DNA of 64,000 nt, from NCBI GenBank assembly GCA_016584305.1, contig JACEEZ010013932.1:1-64000 (forward strand). Reading direction: 5' to 3'. Every line of letters begins with the position of its first letter. Positions within the stretch are counted from its first letter, which is position 1. Shown piece by piece: positions 44,800 through 56,766 of the stretch. The translations under genes and the position numbers were made by a program. The notes beneath the pieces were generated by a model. It was not told the DNA's origin. It did not search any database and saw only the letters and a program-made list of their open reading frames with translations. This stretch comes from Chionoecetes opilio (taxonomy: Eukaryota; Arthropoda; Malacostraca; Decapoda; Majidae).

Positions 44800-46516
44800 G
44801 TCTCCCGGTGGTGGGCCCGAGCCCGGATGAACCGTCTCTGGCCTGCTGCCCCACCACTGCTGCCGCAAGCCTCTGTCACCTGCTTCACGACTCTTTCGGT
44901 GCTCTGAGTGTGGATAGAAACTCCGGAACCTCGTACGCTTGACCAGGATCTCCTGGATCTGATCCCCGGACAGTGAACAGGTGAATGCCGCCTCGTGCAC
45001 CTGGCCAGGCTGCCAGCTGATCAGTGTCTGCAAGCGTGGCTGACAAGTTCAGCTTGGTGTGATGCAAGGTCTTACACTGGTGTCCCCATACTCCTCGCAG
45101 CCCTCAGCTTCAAAATCTGGTCACGCGAACTTGCGGTCGTCCTCACTCTGAGCCATCGGGGGACCCAGTTGCGAACATGCTGTGAGTCGTGTGCACTCAG
45201 CCCACAAGGTNGGTCCCGTGGGTGGGCCCGACCCCATGAACCGTCTCTGGCCTGCTGCCCACACTGCTGCCGCAGCCTCTGTCACCTGCTTCACGACTCT
45301 TTCGGTGCTCTGATGTGGATAGAGAACTCCGGAACCTCGTACGGCTTGACCAGGATCTCCTGGATCTGATCCCCGGACAGTGAACAGGTGAATGCCGCCT
45401 CGTGCACCTGGCCAGGCTGCCAGCTGATCAGTGTCTGCAAGCTGGTGGCTGACAAGTTCAGCTTGGGTGTGATGCAAGGTCTTACACTGGTGTCCCCATA
45501 CTCCTCGCCAGCCCTCAGCTTCAAAATCTGGGTCACGGCGAACTTGCGGTCGTCCTCACTCTGACTCGCCATCAGCGAGAGGAGGACACATTCTGAGTGT
45601 GCGAACCATGCTCCTGTCCGCACGTAGAAGGTCACAGCTGTTTGGACCTTCTTGGGCTGCGACCTCATCACTCTGAGCTGCGTGAGGATGTGCTTCGGGC
45701 CATCCTCTAGTCTGTGGTGAACCTTGATGTCGTAGTAGAGTTTGAAGTACACCTGCAGGCAGTACTTGACTAGGATTTCCAGGGTGTTCAGTTCTTTGCC
45801 AGTCAGTCCATACTTTCTGGTCCACATGTACACGAGCGACTGGGCTGTGGTGAGCCATCTGGAGTGGGACACCTTGCTACACTTGATCTCCTGCAGCTCG
45901 GACGGGAGAACGCCCCGCTTCACAGCCTGGACCAGCTGGTAGGAGACCTGCTGGTCAGTGGCCATGTTGACCAGGATATACTCCGGTATCTCCGTGAGAT
46001 CTTCACCGCCTGGCACTCCTCTGAACTCTGCGTTGTACTGCATCTCATTCACGCTGGACAGCAGACTGCACACTGGACCCATGAAGCCAGTGTCAGATGA
46101 GGTAGGCCCGTCGATGCTGGTGATAAGGTGTTACAGGGGCAACTCGTTTGTGTGCAACACGCATATACTCCAGAAGAGCTTGCGTCCCATCATCTTCTCC
46201 AAATGGGCGTGAGTACCACCCTTCCACCCCGTGTTGGCCCTAGTTGAGTCACCTTGCAGTACGATCAGTGAGTCGGTGGAGTCGTATGTCACCAGCAGAT
46301 CATAGAGAGCCTGAGCCACCTTGAACGCAGGCTTCTCAGGTGGCACCGGGTCCTCTGGTACAAAGTGCCAAAGGTACCTTCCAGATGGCTCCTCTGTCAC
46401 TGACAGATGCTCCTCCCTGATCAACCTTGGGTGCAGTTTCCCATAGCTGTCGGGCACCATCGCCCTGGTCTTGTCCGTCCTCCCATCGTAACCCAATCCA
46501 ACTATTTTGGTACCCT
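44800..46516 (-). pseudogene. Unnamed arthropod RNase H-like transposase family, copy 2
   Basis: Read on the minus strand from 46516. KIVGLGYDGRTDKTRAMV, then HLSVTEEPSGRYLWHFVPE, then LIVLQGDSTRANTGWKGG (46270-46215, probable first catalytic Asp), FWSICVLHTNELPL (46170-46130), HSRWLTTAQSLVYMWTRKYG (45870-45810), TGAWFAHSECVLLSLMASQS (45620-45560, possible catalytic Glu), and a C-terminal ERVVKQVTEAAAA. One frameshift lies near 46120 and another near 45310. The upstream end is cut by the MITE at 46522. The architecture D-x-T-x2-NTG, H-x2-E-L, H-x-RW, E parallels copy 1 at 21.88-23.96 kb. DDE-type chemistry is inferred. No TIRs were found. Confidence 0.75.
44805..45210 (-). repeat. Duplicate of the 3' part of transposase copy 2, left of the N
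   Basis: About 350-400 bases repeat in direct orientation at about 45215-45560, with scattered one-base dropouts (for example CAAGCGTGGCTGAC versus CAAGCTGGTGGCTGAC). An N at 45211 lies at the junction. This is best read as two unmerged contig ends. Confidence 0.85.
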
Positions 46517-46521
46517 GGTTA

Positions 46522-46827
46522 GGGTACGCCGTATAACAAAAATTCTTTTTCTCAACTTTGGCATGCCAATTTCCTATGTAAAATGGAGTTCTAAGACGAT
46601 TTTATCATGTTCCATTTTTGCATTTGAGCAATTCTTACTATACAAAATCGCACTTAAACTATGTTTTGCATATAAATATAAAAGTCCATTTTTGCATAGC
46701 AAGAAGTGCTCAAACTCAAAAGTTGAAGAGGCCAAACTACCCTTAAAATTCAATTTTACATAAGAAAACACCCTGCCAAATTCGAAATAATCTATATTTC
46801 ACTTTTCATTGGACCTACGACGTACCC
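46522..46827. mobile_element. TA-flanked MITE, 306 bp (copy in duplication A)
   Basis: The left end GGGTACGCCGTATAAC and the reversed right end GGGTACGTCGTAGGTC are flanked by TA (46520-46521 and 46828-46829). Subterminal inverted similarity (CCAATTTCCTATGTAAAATG against its partner) extends the hairpin. It interrupts transposase copy 2. Duplicated at 53351-53655. Confidence 0.75.
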
Positions 46828-46829
46828 TA

Positions 46830-48230
46830 ATTGTAGGCTCCCAGCAAAAACTTAACATTTGGAGATTCTACAAACTTTTTGCCCTGCCAGATGGGACTGT
46901 ATTTAAACACAGCCTGAAACGACCTGATTTTCAGAAATGATTATGTCTTCAGGTGAAATCTTAAATAAAACAGTACAGCAATATGTAATAATATAACAAG
47001 GGGAACATGAAGCTTTAAAGTGAGTGCCCATTGACTTTGTTCTTTTTGCTGTATATTTGCAATGTGTGTGATATGAAGGATTCAAGGATGGATCCAAAGA
47101 TTTTTTGGCAATGACTGTAAATCATGAAGATGTAATGGGAAGAAAAATACCTATGTAAAAATTTTCGGCAAAAAAAAGGCTGACATACAATTAATAACTA
47201 AATGTGGTAGGAGGATGACTGAAAAAAAAGAAAGTGTCTTTAACAATAAGAAAATTTAATAATAGCAAATTTAGCAGTCCAGCCGGCCGGGCCAGGCGCT
47301 GTTTTTGCGAGGAGAGCTAGACGGCGGGAAAACGGCCGGGACTGTCTAGGCCCTTTCCAGCTGGTCAAATTAATAACTCTTTGGTGTATCTGGGGGGGAG
47401 GGGGGGTGTTAAACTTGCAGGACGGTAGAACCGCCCACTCGATCCCCCAGCCAATAGGAACCCGAAATGGGACGGGGCCGGTCTGGATGTGTTTTCGCGA
47501 GCATCAGCCCAGCCTGGGCCAAAACCTAGACATTTCCTGGCAAACCTTGCAAAACGCGCTGCAAGTATCCATGGTGGGCCCCGGGTATGTGTGCATAACC
47601 GCTGTCTCCACCAGCAGCTGGGAAGTCCATAGGTGGTGTAATATTATCAAGATAATCATATTTTTTCCTACATCATAGGATACTAATGAAGGGCAGAAAA
47701 AACATTATAAAAAACCCTGTTTTTTTTCTCAGTCTTACTTAAAAGATTGAGTTTAGACTTCAAATATGTTGGGATGCGAGGCACAAAAATGAATGAATCG
47801 TTTCGTACTGCACTGAATGTATTCATAAGAAAATTATTAAGGTACATGAACTTTTGCTCTCAATTAAGACGTAAGACAAACAACATCGTCTATATATATA
47901 TTTTTTTAATACTGGCTACAATACGTACCTATTCTTGACTTGCAGTAAATTACTGTTGCGTGTAGTGGTGGTGGGCTATGTTTTCATAGCAAATCCATAC
48001 CACTATACGCCACAACCATTCAACGCAGGGGTGGATACTGATAATGATACTGTTAAAATGATACTATAATCACGGGGAATACATACATATTAAGTACTGA
48101 TCTTATTTTGCATAATGTCTTTGTTTTTTTACGATAACACCTTAGGTAAAAGTGATGGTGCAATAATTATGTTACTTTCATGTTCTGTGTGCATACTAAA
48201 GTAAAAATTTAATTCCTCTAGTTTCATCAT
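46830..48230. other. No gene seen; duplicated at 53658-55071
   Basis: AT-rich with a GC-rich island at 47275-47640 (CCGGCCGGGCCAGGC, GGACGGGGCCGGTCTGGATG). No coding frame has family support. The same sequence recurs in copy B with small indels. Confidence 0.5.
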
Positions 48231-51200
48231 CAGTAGGGTGGGGTGGGTCACACCGAACGGGGGGGATCCCCGTACGAAGGGCTACAACGCGAAAATTAAT
48301 TAAAAATTTCGCGCCCCCATGCCCCACGGATGCAGCGCCACGCTCAGTGAACTACATGCGAGAAAAGGGGTAGCGTCAGCGTCACCCCCGGTTTACCAGG
48401 TAAGAAATTTTATTTTCGTATGTTCCTTGTCACTTTTCGCCGTTCTTAATAGGTCTCATGTCGGCTGTGATGGCGCCGTTTCCCTTTTGAGGTAAGTTGC
48501 AATAAGGTATAACCGTATTGACATGTTTTTGAGTGAAAAAGTAGTGCATCCCTTTCCCGAACAGGCCGCGGTGGCATTATTTACAAAAAAATTGGTGGCG
48601 CGGGGGATCAACGTATGGTGAAGTGGGGGGGGATCAACGTACAGGGAAATTTTGAAAAGCTATATCTTTGAAATACCTACACAAACATAACAAACAGTGA
48701 TTGACTAGTATATTCGCATGATATTAAATGGTGGTGGTGAACTAGTGCATTAAATTAAATGGAACAGTTTTTTTTTGTGGCATAAAGTTGAAGGTGATTG
48801 GTATTAAATTATGAGGGCTATATCAGTGTTATTATGCTATAAGCACATGAACTAACTATTATATAAGTGATTTATGTTATTAGAATGATTCTAGAATTAA
48901 TTTTTTATGGTTAAAAAAACCATTTAACACTGCATATTTTCGGGGCATGACTTTCGGTGATCCCCGCATCACTACGATTTTGGAAAATCTATATTTTTAA
49001 ATACTTAGAAAAAACAAAAGAAAAAGTGACTGACTATGCATATTAGCATGATATTAAATGGTGGTGGTGAACTAGTGCTTTTAAAAATTAATGGAACAGT
49101 GTTTTTTTGTTGGTGTAAATTTGAAGGTGAATTGGTATTAAAATTATGATGCTATATCAGTTATTATGCTATAAGCACATGAACTAACTATTATATAAGT
49201 GATTTATGTTATTAGAATGATTCTAGAATTAATTTTTTAATGGTTAAAAAAAAATTTACCACTGCATATTTTGGGGGCATGACTTCGGTTTGATCCCCCA
49301 CATATTGCCAGACTCATAGTCCCAAAATAATATGGTGGCCATGCAAGAATCGCCCTCTCCACTGTAAAAAATACAAAAGCTAAGCTAACCAAAAACTAAC
49401 CTAACCTAACTATGCATGATGTCTAATGTCATTAACTCTTTTCAGATCTAACCTAACCTACCGCCATCACCGTCATCATGCCTCGCAAAATAATCAGGAA
49501 GAGCGACAAGCAGATGGACCGCACGACCTGGAGGCTGCCTTTAAGCACCGCGTGGCCACTAGCTGCAGCCTGAAAGAAGCCGCTGACAGATTCAACATCA
49601 AGAAAACAACTCTTGCTGTAAGTTGCTTATTTAGTTCCATATTCCCAAGGTCTTTTGTGTATGACCTCATCCCACGTCTTCTTTGGTCCCCTGGGATGAG
49701 GTCATGCAAAAGACCTCAGGGATAGCTTAAGGGTCTCTGATTTATAGATTTTAAAATTTAATTCATTTTTTTGTTTTGTTTTATTGCCAGCAAGGGCCCC
49801 TTTTAAGTCCTAATTAATTTCTTTTGTTAAAGGATGCCTTCAAGCGCTCTATTTATTAAATTTTTTTTTCAACTTTTGTTGCCAGCAAGGGCCTTTTAAG
49901 TCCTAATTCATTTCTTTTGTTACAGGACGCCTTCTATCTATCGAAGAAGCTTTTCGGATGGAGTTACTATATGGCTGTTTTCTTCCCGTAGCAAAAGGGT
50001 TTTCAGCCCTCAACAAGAAATATACATTGCTGATTATACCATCCACGCCAGCCAAGAGGTTCTACGGCCTGCCCATGACGATGTGCGTAGGATGGTGTAC
50101 CAGTATGCCATAGCTTGTGGAGCAAGAGCATCCCCGCTGCCTGGGAGAAAGAGAAAATGGCGACAAGGGACTGTACTTTTGCCTTCATGAAAACCCTCAT
50201 CCAAACCTTGTATTGAAGGGTCCGGAAGGCATGTCCATTGCCAGGATTGTGCCTTTAAACAAAGTCAATGTGGAAACCCTTCTTTAAGGCTTACACATTA
50301 GCTTTTGGGGAAGTAACATTCAAAGCCGGAACCCGGGTAAAACAAATTTTGGGTGAGAGTTTAAATTTTCGACTGTTATGAAGCCAGTCAAGGTTGTGTG
50401 TGCGAGAGGCCAGCCAGTAGCCACGCAGGAACTCGTGAACGCGGTGACAGCATGACGTTTGTGGGCATTATAAATGCTGTGGGGCAGGGCCAACCTCCAG
50501 TGTTTTATAATTCCAGATGCCGATGGAATCCCGCTTTCATGAGGAACACGATCTTTGGTTCCAAAGGGATATTGCATCCTAAATGGCTGGATGAATGGTG
50601 AATGCTTCGTGCAGACACTTCAGCATCTCCATGAGAAGTCTTGTTCTTTTGTAGAGAACAAGATTCTTCTGATCATGGACAATGCTGAATGTCACATGAA
50701 CATTCAGCCTGTTGAGTTTGCGATAATGCATGGTATCGTGATTGTTACCTTGCCTTTCCCCATACAACAGACAAACTCCAGCCATTGGATGTGAGTGTCT
50801 TTGGTCCCTTTAAGACATTCCTGCGGGGCCCTACTGAACAGCCACGCGCTCATGCACCCTAACGAGCACATAACAGTCCACAAGTTGCCAGAGTTTGCTT
50901 CTGAGGCATGGACCAAGCCACTACCCCCTCCAACATTCTCAGTGGTTTCCGGGCGCTGGTATATGGCCACTCAATCGCAACATCTTCCAGATGATGTGTT
51001 TGTTAGGAGCGCATGTAACCGAGCGACCGGCACCACCAGAATTTGTAGTGGAAGTTACTCCAACTTCTTCTGATGGAGGAAGTTCAGATGGAGAGGAGCG
51101 ACTGGTGAAGGCCATACCTCAGAAGCTATACCCCCTTCCCGCTGTGTCTCCCCGGCTAGATGATGTGCCTGCCACCCGGGCCCCAGCACGACAGAGCCTG

Positions 51201-52531
51201 CCACCCCGAGCACCAGCAAGACAGAGCCTGCCACCCCGGGCCCCCAGCACGACAGAGCCTGCCACCCGGGCCCCCACGACGCCCCCCCGCACCCCGGGCC
51301 CCAGCACGACAAAGCCCGCCACCCCGAGCCCCGCACGACAGAGCCTGCCACCCCGGGCCCCAGCACGATGCACCCTGCCAACCCGGGGGCCCGAGCAACG
51401 ATGCACCCTGCCACCCCAGGACACCCTTCTCAACAGCAGGGCTTAACCCCAGAGTGTGTCAGGCCGTTCCTAAGGCTAATCCTCGTCCTTATGGAAAGGG
51501 ACGGAAGAGGGTGCGGGCCTGCATTTTAACCCAGAATGAGGAGGCAATATCTGACCTGAGGTTGAAGGCAGAGAAGAGGCAGAAGCTGGAAGACAAAAAG
51601 AAGGCAGCGGCTGAAAAGAAAACATTGGGAAAGAAGAAGGGTCCACAGGGGAAGAAGTCTGTGCCTGTCCCGGAGGAAGACACCACTGACGAGGAGGAGG
51701 TTGATGATGTCCGACTTCAGCTGGACGACTCCTCCGAGTACTCGGATGAGGTGGACGACGAGGGCACCTGGACTTTCAAACATCATACCCTTTTGCTGCG
51801 AAAACATCACAGGTGGGGGACTTTGTTCTGGTTCAGTGAAGCTGGAGGAGGGAAGGGTGTGGGCACATTAGTGTGCTATGTTGCTCAGGTGTTGGCCATC
51901 ATGGAGGATGGAAAATTAAACCTTTCTTTCCTCCGGATGAAGTCCGCTAACACCCGAGACACGTTCACCTTCCCCACCATCCTAGATGAAGCTTCTGTTG
52001 ATCCAGAAAAGTGCAAGGGTGTCCCGGTGACCTCCAAGGGCATCACCAAGAGGCAGGCTGACCTGGTGAAGGTGTTTCCCCCCCCTGCATGCCTTCAGAT
52101 GCACTTCTGAATAGTGAGCATAAAAATACCTAGACCTATCTTTTTAAAAAATGTATTTTATATGAGCTTAAACTTTCATTTCATCACCTAATAATAATGG
52201 TGGGTGTCTAGGCTTAGCATATATGTTGATTTCAGGCAAAAAAACACAATAATGTTTGATGTAATATGAGTTTAAAAATATCATACGGTGCCCCCCATAC
52301 CTGATCCGGTGTCCCCCCTCGTGGGGGGGACACCGGACGAGGTGCCAAAAATTTATAAAAAACCTTTAAAAGACCCTTATTATCTGAGTTAAGAATTCAT
52401 GAGGGTACCATAGGTGGGCCATATTGTGAAGTTTGTTTTGGGGACAGTGTGCACTCTCTCAGGTAAAAAAAGGATTTTTTTTGAATATTTTTCCACCCAA
52501 TAGTACGGTGTCCCCCCACACCACCCTACTG
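48231..52531 (+). mobile_element. pogo/Tigger-like DNA transposon, copy A (4.3 kb)
   Basis: Inverted ends CAGTAGGGTGGGGTGGGTCA (left) and, reversed, CAGTAGGGTGGTGTGGGGGG (right). The TA inside CAGTAGGG may be the target TA, which would move the true ends inward by five bases. It contains an HTH exon (49478-49617), a transposase exon (49926-52110, broken by many indels), a duplicated 325-bp 5' block (48640-49300), an intronic hairpin (49648-49723) and GGGGGACACCG subterminal motifs (52280-52345). The same element is better preserved at 55072-59364. Confidence 0.85.
49478..52110 (+). pseudogene. pogo-type transposase gene, copy A (frame-broken)
   Basis: Same gene as in copy B, but nearly every 60-150 bases a single-base insertion or loss changes frame (for example CATGACGATGTGCG for CATGAACGATGTGCG, and TTAAAC for TCAAC). 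Only the C-terminal part (51160-52110, from the Pro-rich repeats to the end) stays open for long: a Lys-rich segment, VPEEDTTDEEEVDDVRLQLD (acidic), and an end near CLQMHF. Compared with copy B this stretch shows the intended C-terminus. The errors look more like base-calling than decay. Confidence 0.8.
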
Positions 52532-52579
52532 AGTTTTAATACAATATTAATTTGTATTGATTGAAAGTATAATATTTTC

Positions 52580-53183
52580 AAACACTGCATGCAGTTACCT
52601 TATGAGAAATGTCCTCTGGCAAATTCATCCCTGTGCTGTAGACCCGGCGTCCTGCGTCTACGTCCTGGTGCAATGTTTGCACGGTCTTTTTCGATGATGT
52701 CGTCTTCATGATCACCACCACCATCATCATCTTCTTCTGATGAAAAGCAAACAATAAGGGAAATTGTCTACGGATGAATTTTTCATTACCATACAAGTTT
52801 TGCAAGTGTGTATACTAGGAGATCAAAAGAAAATGTGGACTGTATACGTGCTTTTGTATACAGTAAACTGCGGAGTAAATACATCAATGAAGTGTGAATA
52901 AATTATTATAAAGGGGAAAAAAAATTGGCTACAATATATTATGTTATAAGATAACTTAACAGTTCAAAAGATAAATGAAAATTAGCAGATGGATGAAAAT
53001 TCCTATAAATCCATTACTGCTTAACTAAAAATAAAAACATAGATTTTCTTGTGCACAATAAAAAAAAGATAATATAAACACAAGAACAGTAATACAAAAA
53101 TTACTGCTGGGCATTGCAACAGTTCTCATCTAGAGATGTTGTATGCACAAGCCAGTGACAGTGCAGTCTTGCCGAGAAAGAGC
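52580..53183 (-). pseudogene. PIF/Harbinger transposase exons, copy A (partial)
   Basis: Minus-strand counterpart of the exons at 59432-60099. The acidic C-terminal exon lies at about 52605-52740 and the start of the preceding exon at about 53100-53183, cut by the N at 53184. Confidence 0.7.
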
Positions 53184-53184
53184 N
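53184..53184. other. Single N at the duplication junction
   Basis: GAGAAAGAGC-N-CCCTGGTAC. Left of the N is the end of copy A; right of it is the start of copy B. It marks an assembly join. Confidence 0.95.
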
Positions 53185-53350
53185 CCCTGGTACAAGTGCC
53201 AAAGGTACTTCCAGTGGCTCCTCTGCACTGACAGATGCTCCTCCTGATAAACCCTTTGGGTGCAGTTTCCCATAGCTGTCGGGCACCATCGCCCTGGTCT
53301 TGTCCGTCCTCCCATCGTAACCCAATCCAACTATTTTGGTACCCTGGTTA

Positions 53351-53655
53351 GGGTACGCCGTATAACAAAAAATTCTTTTCTCAACTTTGGCATGCCAATT
53401 TCCTATGTAAAATGGAGTTCTAAGACGATTTTATCATGTTCCATTTTTGCATTTGAGCAATTCTTACTATACAAAATCGCACTTAAACTATGTTTTGCAT
53501 ATAAATATAAAAGTCCATTTTTGCATAGCAAGAAGTGCTCAAACTCAAAAGTTGAAGAGGCCAAACTACCTTAAAATTCAATTTTACATAAGAAAACACC
53601 CTGCCAAATTCGAAATAATCTATATTTCACTTTTCATTGGACCTACGACGTACCC
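53351..53655. mobile_element. TA-flanked MITE (copy in duplication B)
   Basis: Same element as 46522-46827, with TA at 53349-53350 and 53656-53657. It is present because the whole segment is duplicated, not through a second transposition. Confidence 0.75.
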
Positions 53656-56316
53656 TAATTGTAGGCTCCCAGCAAAAACTTAACATTTGGAGATTCTACA
53701 AACTTTTTGCCCTGCCAGATGGGACTGTATTTAAACACAGCCTGAAACGACCTGATTTTCAGAAATGATTATGTCTTCAGGTGAAATCTTAAATAAAACA
53801 GTACAGCAATATGTAATAATATAACAAGGGGAACATGAAGCTTTAAAGTGAGTGCCCATTGACTTTGTTCTTTTTGCTGTATATTTGCAATGTGTGTGAT
53901 ATGAAGGATTCAAGGATGGGATCCAAAGAGTTTTGGCAATGACTGTAAATCATGAAGATGTAATGGGAAGAAAAAATACCTATGTACAAAATTTTTCGGC
54001 AAATAAAGGCTGACATACAATTAATAACTAAATGTGGTAGGAGGATGACTGAACAAAAAGAAAGTGTCTTTAACAATAAGCAAAATAATAATAGCTAATT
54101 AGCAGTCCAGCCAGGCCGGGCCAGGCGCTGTTTTTGCGAGGAGAGCTAGACGGCTGGAACGGCCGGGACTGTCTAGGCCTTTCCAGCTGGTCAAATTAAT
54201 AACTCTTTGGTGTATCTGGGGGGGAGGGGGGGGTGTTAAACTTGCAGGACGGTAGAACCGCCCACTCGATCCCCCAGCCAATAGGAACCACGAATGGGAC
54301 GGGGCCGGTCTGGATGTGTTTTCGCGAGCATCAGCCCAGCCTGGGCCAACCTAGACATTCCTGGCAAACCTTGCAAAAACGCGCTGCAAGTATCCATGGT
54401 GGGCTCCGGGTATGTGTGCATAACCGCTGTCTCCACCAGCAGCTGTGGAAGTACATAGGTGGGTGTAATATTATCAAGATAATCAATTTTTTCCTACATC
54501 ATAGGATACTAATGAAGGGCAGAAAAAAACATTATAAAAACCCTGCTTTTTCTCAGTCTTTACTTAAAAGATTGAGATAGACTTCAAATATGTTGGGATG
54601 CGAGGCACAAAAATGAATGAATCAGTTTCGTACTGCACTGAATGTATTCATAAAGCAAATTATTAAGGTACATGAACTGTTGCTCTCAATTAAGCACGTA
54701 AGACAAAACAACATCGTCTACATATATATATTTTTTAATACTGGCTACAATACGTACCTATTCTTGACTTGCAGTGATTACTGTTGCGTGTAGTGGTGGT
54801 GGGCTATGTTTCATAGCAAATCCCATCACCACTATACGCACACAACCATTCAACTGACAGAGGTGGATACTGATATAATGATACTGATATAATAATGATA
54901 CTATAATCACTGATACATACATACTTAAGTACTGATCATTATTTTGCATAATGTCTTTGTTTTTTTACGATAAACACCTTAGTAAAAGTGATGGTGCAAA
55001 TAATTATGTTACTTTCAATAGTTCTGTGTGCATACTGAAGTAAAATTTTAATTCCTCTTAGTTATCATCATCAGTAGGGTGGGGTGGGGTCACACCGAAC
55101 GGGGGGGATCACCGTACGAAGGCTACAACGCGAAAATTAATTCAAATTTCGCGCCACCATGCCACCACGGATGCAGCGCCACGCTCAGTGAACTACATGC
55201 GAGCAACAGGGTAGCGTCAGCGTCACCTCCGTGTTTACCAGGTAAGAAATTTTATTTTTCGTATGTTCCTTGTCACTTTTCGCCGTTCTTATATAGTGTC
55301 TCATGTCGGCTGTGATGGCGCGATTCTTTTGAGGTAAGTTGCAATACGAGGTATAACCGTATTGACATGTTATTGAGTGAAAAAGTAGTGCATGCTTTCG
55401 AACAGGCCGCGGTGGCATTATTTACAAAAAAATTGGTGGCGCGGGGGATCAACGTATGGTGAAGTGCGGGGGATCAACGTACAGTGAAATTTTGAAAAAG
55501 CTATATCTTTTGAAATACCTACACAAACATAAAAAAACAGTGATTGGGACTATGTATATTCGCATGATATAAATGGTGGTGGTGAACTAGTGCATTTAAA
55601 TTAAATGGAACAGTGTTTTTTTGTGGCATAAAGTTGAAGGTGATTGGTATTAAATTATGATGCTATATCAGTGTTATTATGCTATAAGACATGAACTAAC
55701 TATTATATAAGTGATTTATGTTATTAGAATGATTCTAGAATTAATTTTTTATGGTTAAAAAAACCATTTAACACTGCATATTTTCGGGGCATGACGTTCG
55801 GTGATCCCCCGCATCACTACGATTTGGAAAATCTATATATTTTTAAATACTTAGAAAAACATAAGAAAAAGTGACTGACTATGCATATTAGCATGATATT
55901 AAATGGTGGTGGTGAAACTAGTGCATTTAAATTAAATGGAACAGTGTTTTTTTTTTTTGGTGTAAAGTTGAAGGTGATTGGTATTAAATTATGATGCTAT
56001 ATCAGTTATTATGCTATAAGCACATGAACTAACTATTATATAAGTGATTTATGTTATTAGAATGATTCTAGAATTAATTTTTTATGGTTAAAAAAAACAT
56101 TTAACACTGCATATTTTGGGGGCATGACGTTCGGTGATCCCCCAATATGCCAGACTCATAGTCCCAAAATAATATGGTGGCCATGCAAGAATCGCCTCTA
56201 CACTGTAAAAAATACTAAGCTAAGCTAACCTAAACTAACCTAACCTAACTATGCATGATGTCTAATGTCATTAACTCTTTTCAGATCTAACCTAACCTAC
56301 CGCCATCACCGTCATC

Positions 56317-56457
56317 ATGCCTCGCAAATATGTCAGGAAGAGCGACAAGCAGATGGACCGCACTGACCTGGAGGCTGCCTTAAGCACCGCGTGGCCACTA
56401 GCTGCAGCCTGAAAGAAGCCGCTGACAGATTCAACATCAAGAAAACAACGTCTTGCT
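56317..56457 (+). CDS. pogo transposase exon 1: psq-type helix-turn-helix
   Basis: The ATG at 56317 opens MPRKYVRKSDKQMDRTDLEA, then (after a one-base loss) KHRVATSCSLKEAADRFNIK and KTT, a pipsqueak/Tigger-type N-terminal helix-turn-helix that would bind the terminal repeats. The exon ends at a consensus donor (CT/GTAAGTT at 56458). Copy A (49478-49617) has the same layout. Translation is best joined to the exon that starts at 56767. Confidence 0.75.
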
Positions 56458-56766
56458 GTAAGTTGCTCTATTTAGTTCCATATCTCCCCAAGGTCTTTTT
56501 GTATGACCTCATTCCCACGTCTTCTTTGGTCTCCCTGGGATGAGGTCATGCAAAAAGACCTCGGGGATAGCTTAAGGGTCTCTAGATTTATAGATTTTAA
56601 AATTTATTCATTTTTTGTTAGCTTTTATTGCCAGCAAGGGCCTTCTAAGTCCTAATTAATTTCTTTTGTTAAAGGATGCCTTCAAGCGCTCTATTTATTA
56701 ATTTTTTTGTCAACTTTTGTTGCCAGCAAGGGCCTTTTAAGTCCTAATTCATTTCTTTTGTTACAG

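Larger units (their letters stand above)
46352..53183. repeat. 6.83-kb direct duplication, copy A
   Basis: From ACAAAGTGCCAAAGG to GCCGAGAAAGAGC, this segment is repeated almost base for base by 53185-60018. Both copies contain, in the same order, the end of the transposase gene, a MITE, unrecognised AT-rich DNA, the pogo element and Harbinger exons. The junction is the N at 53184. Copy A has many extra single-base indels in homopolymers relative to B. Confidence 0.95.

Noticed and set aside
44451..46655. The direct repeats at 44451-44592 and 46522-46655 as LTRs around transposase copy 2
   Set aside because: The right one is half of a 306-bp MITE with inverted ends and TA flanks; the left is a partial MITE copy. 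No TG/CA ends or primer site.
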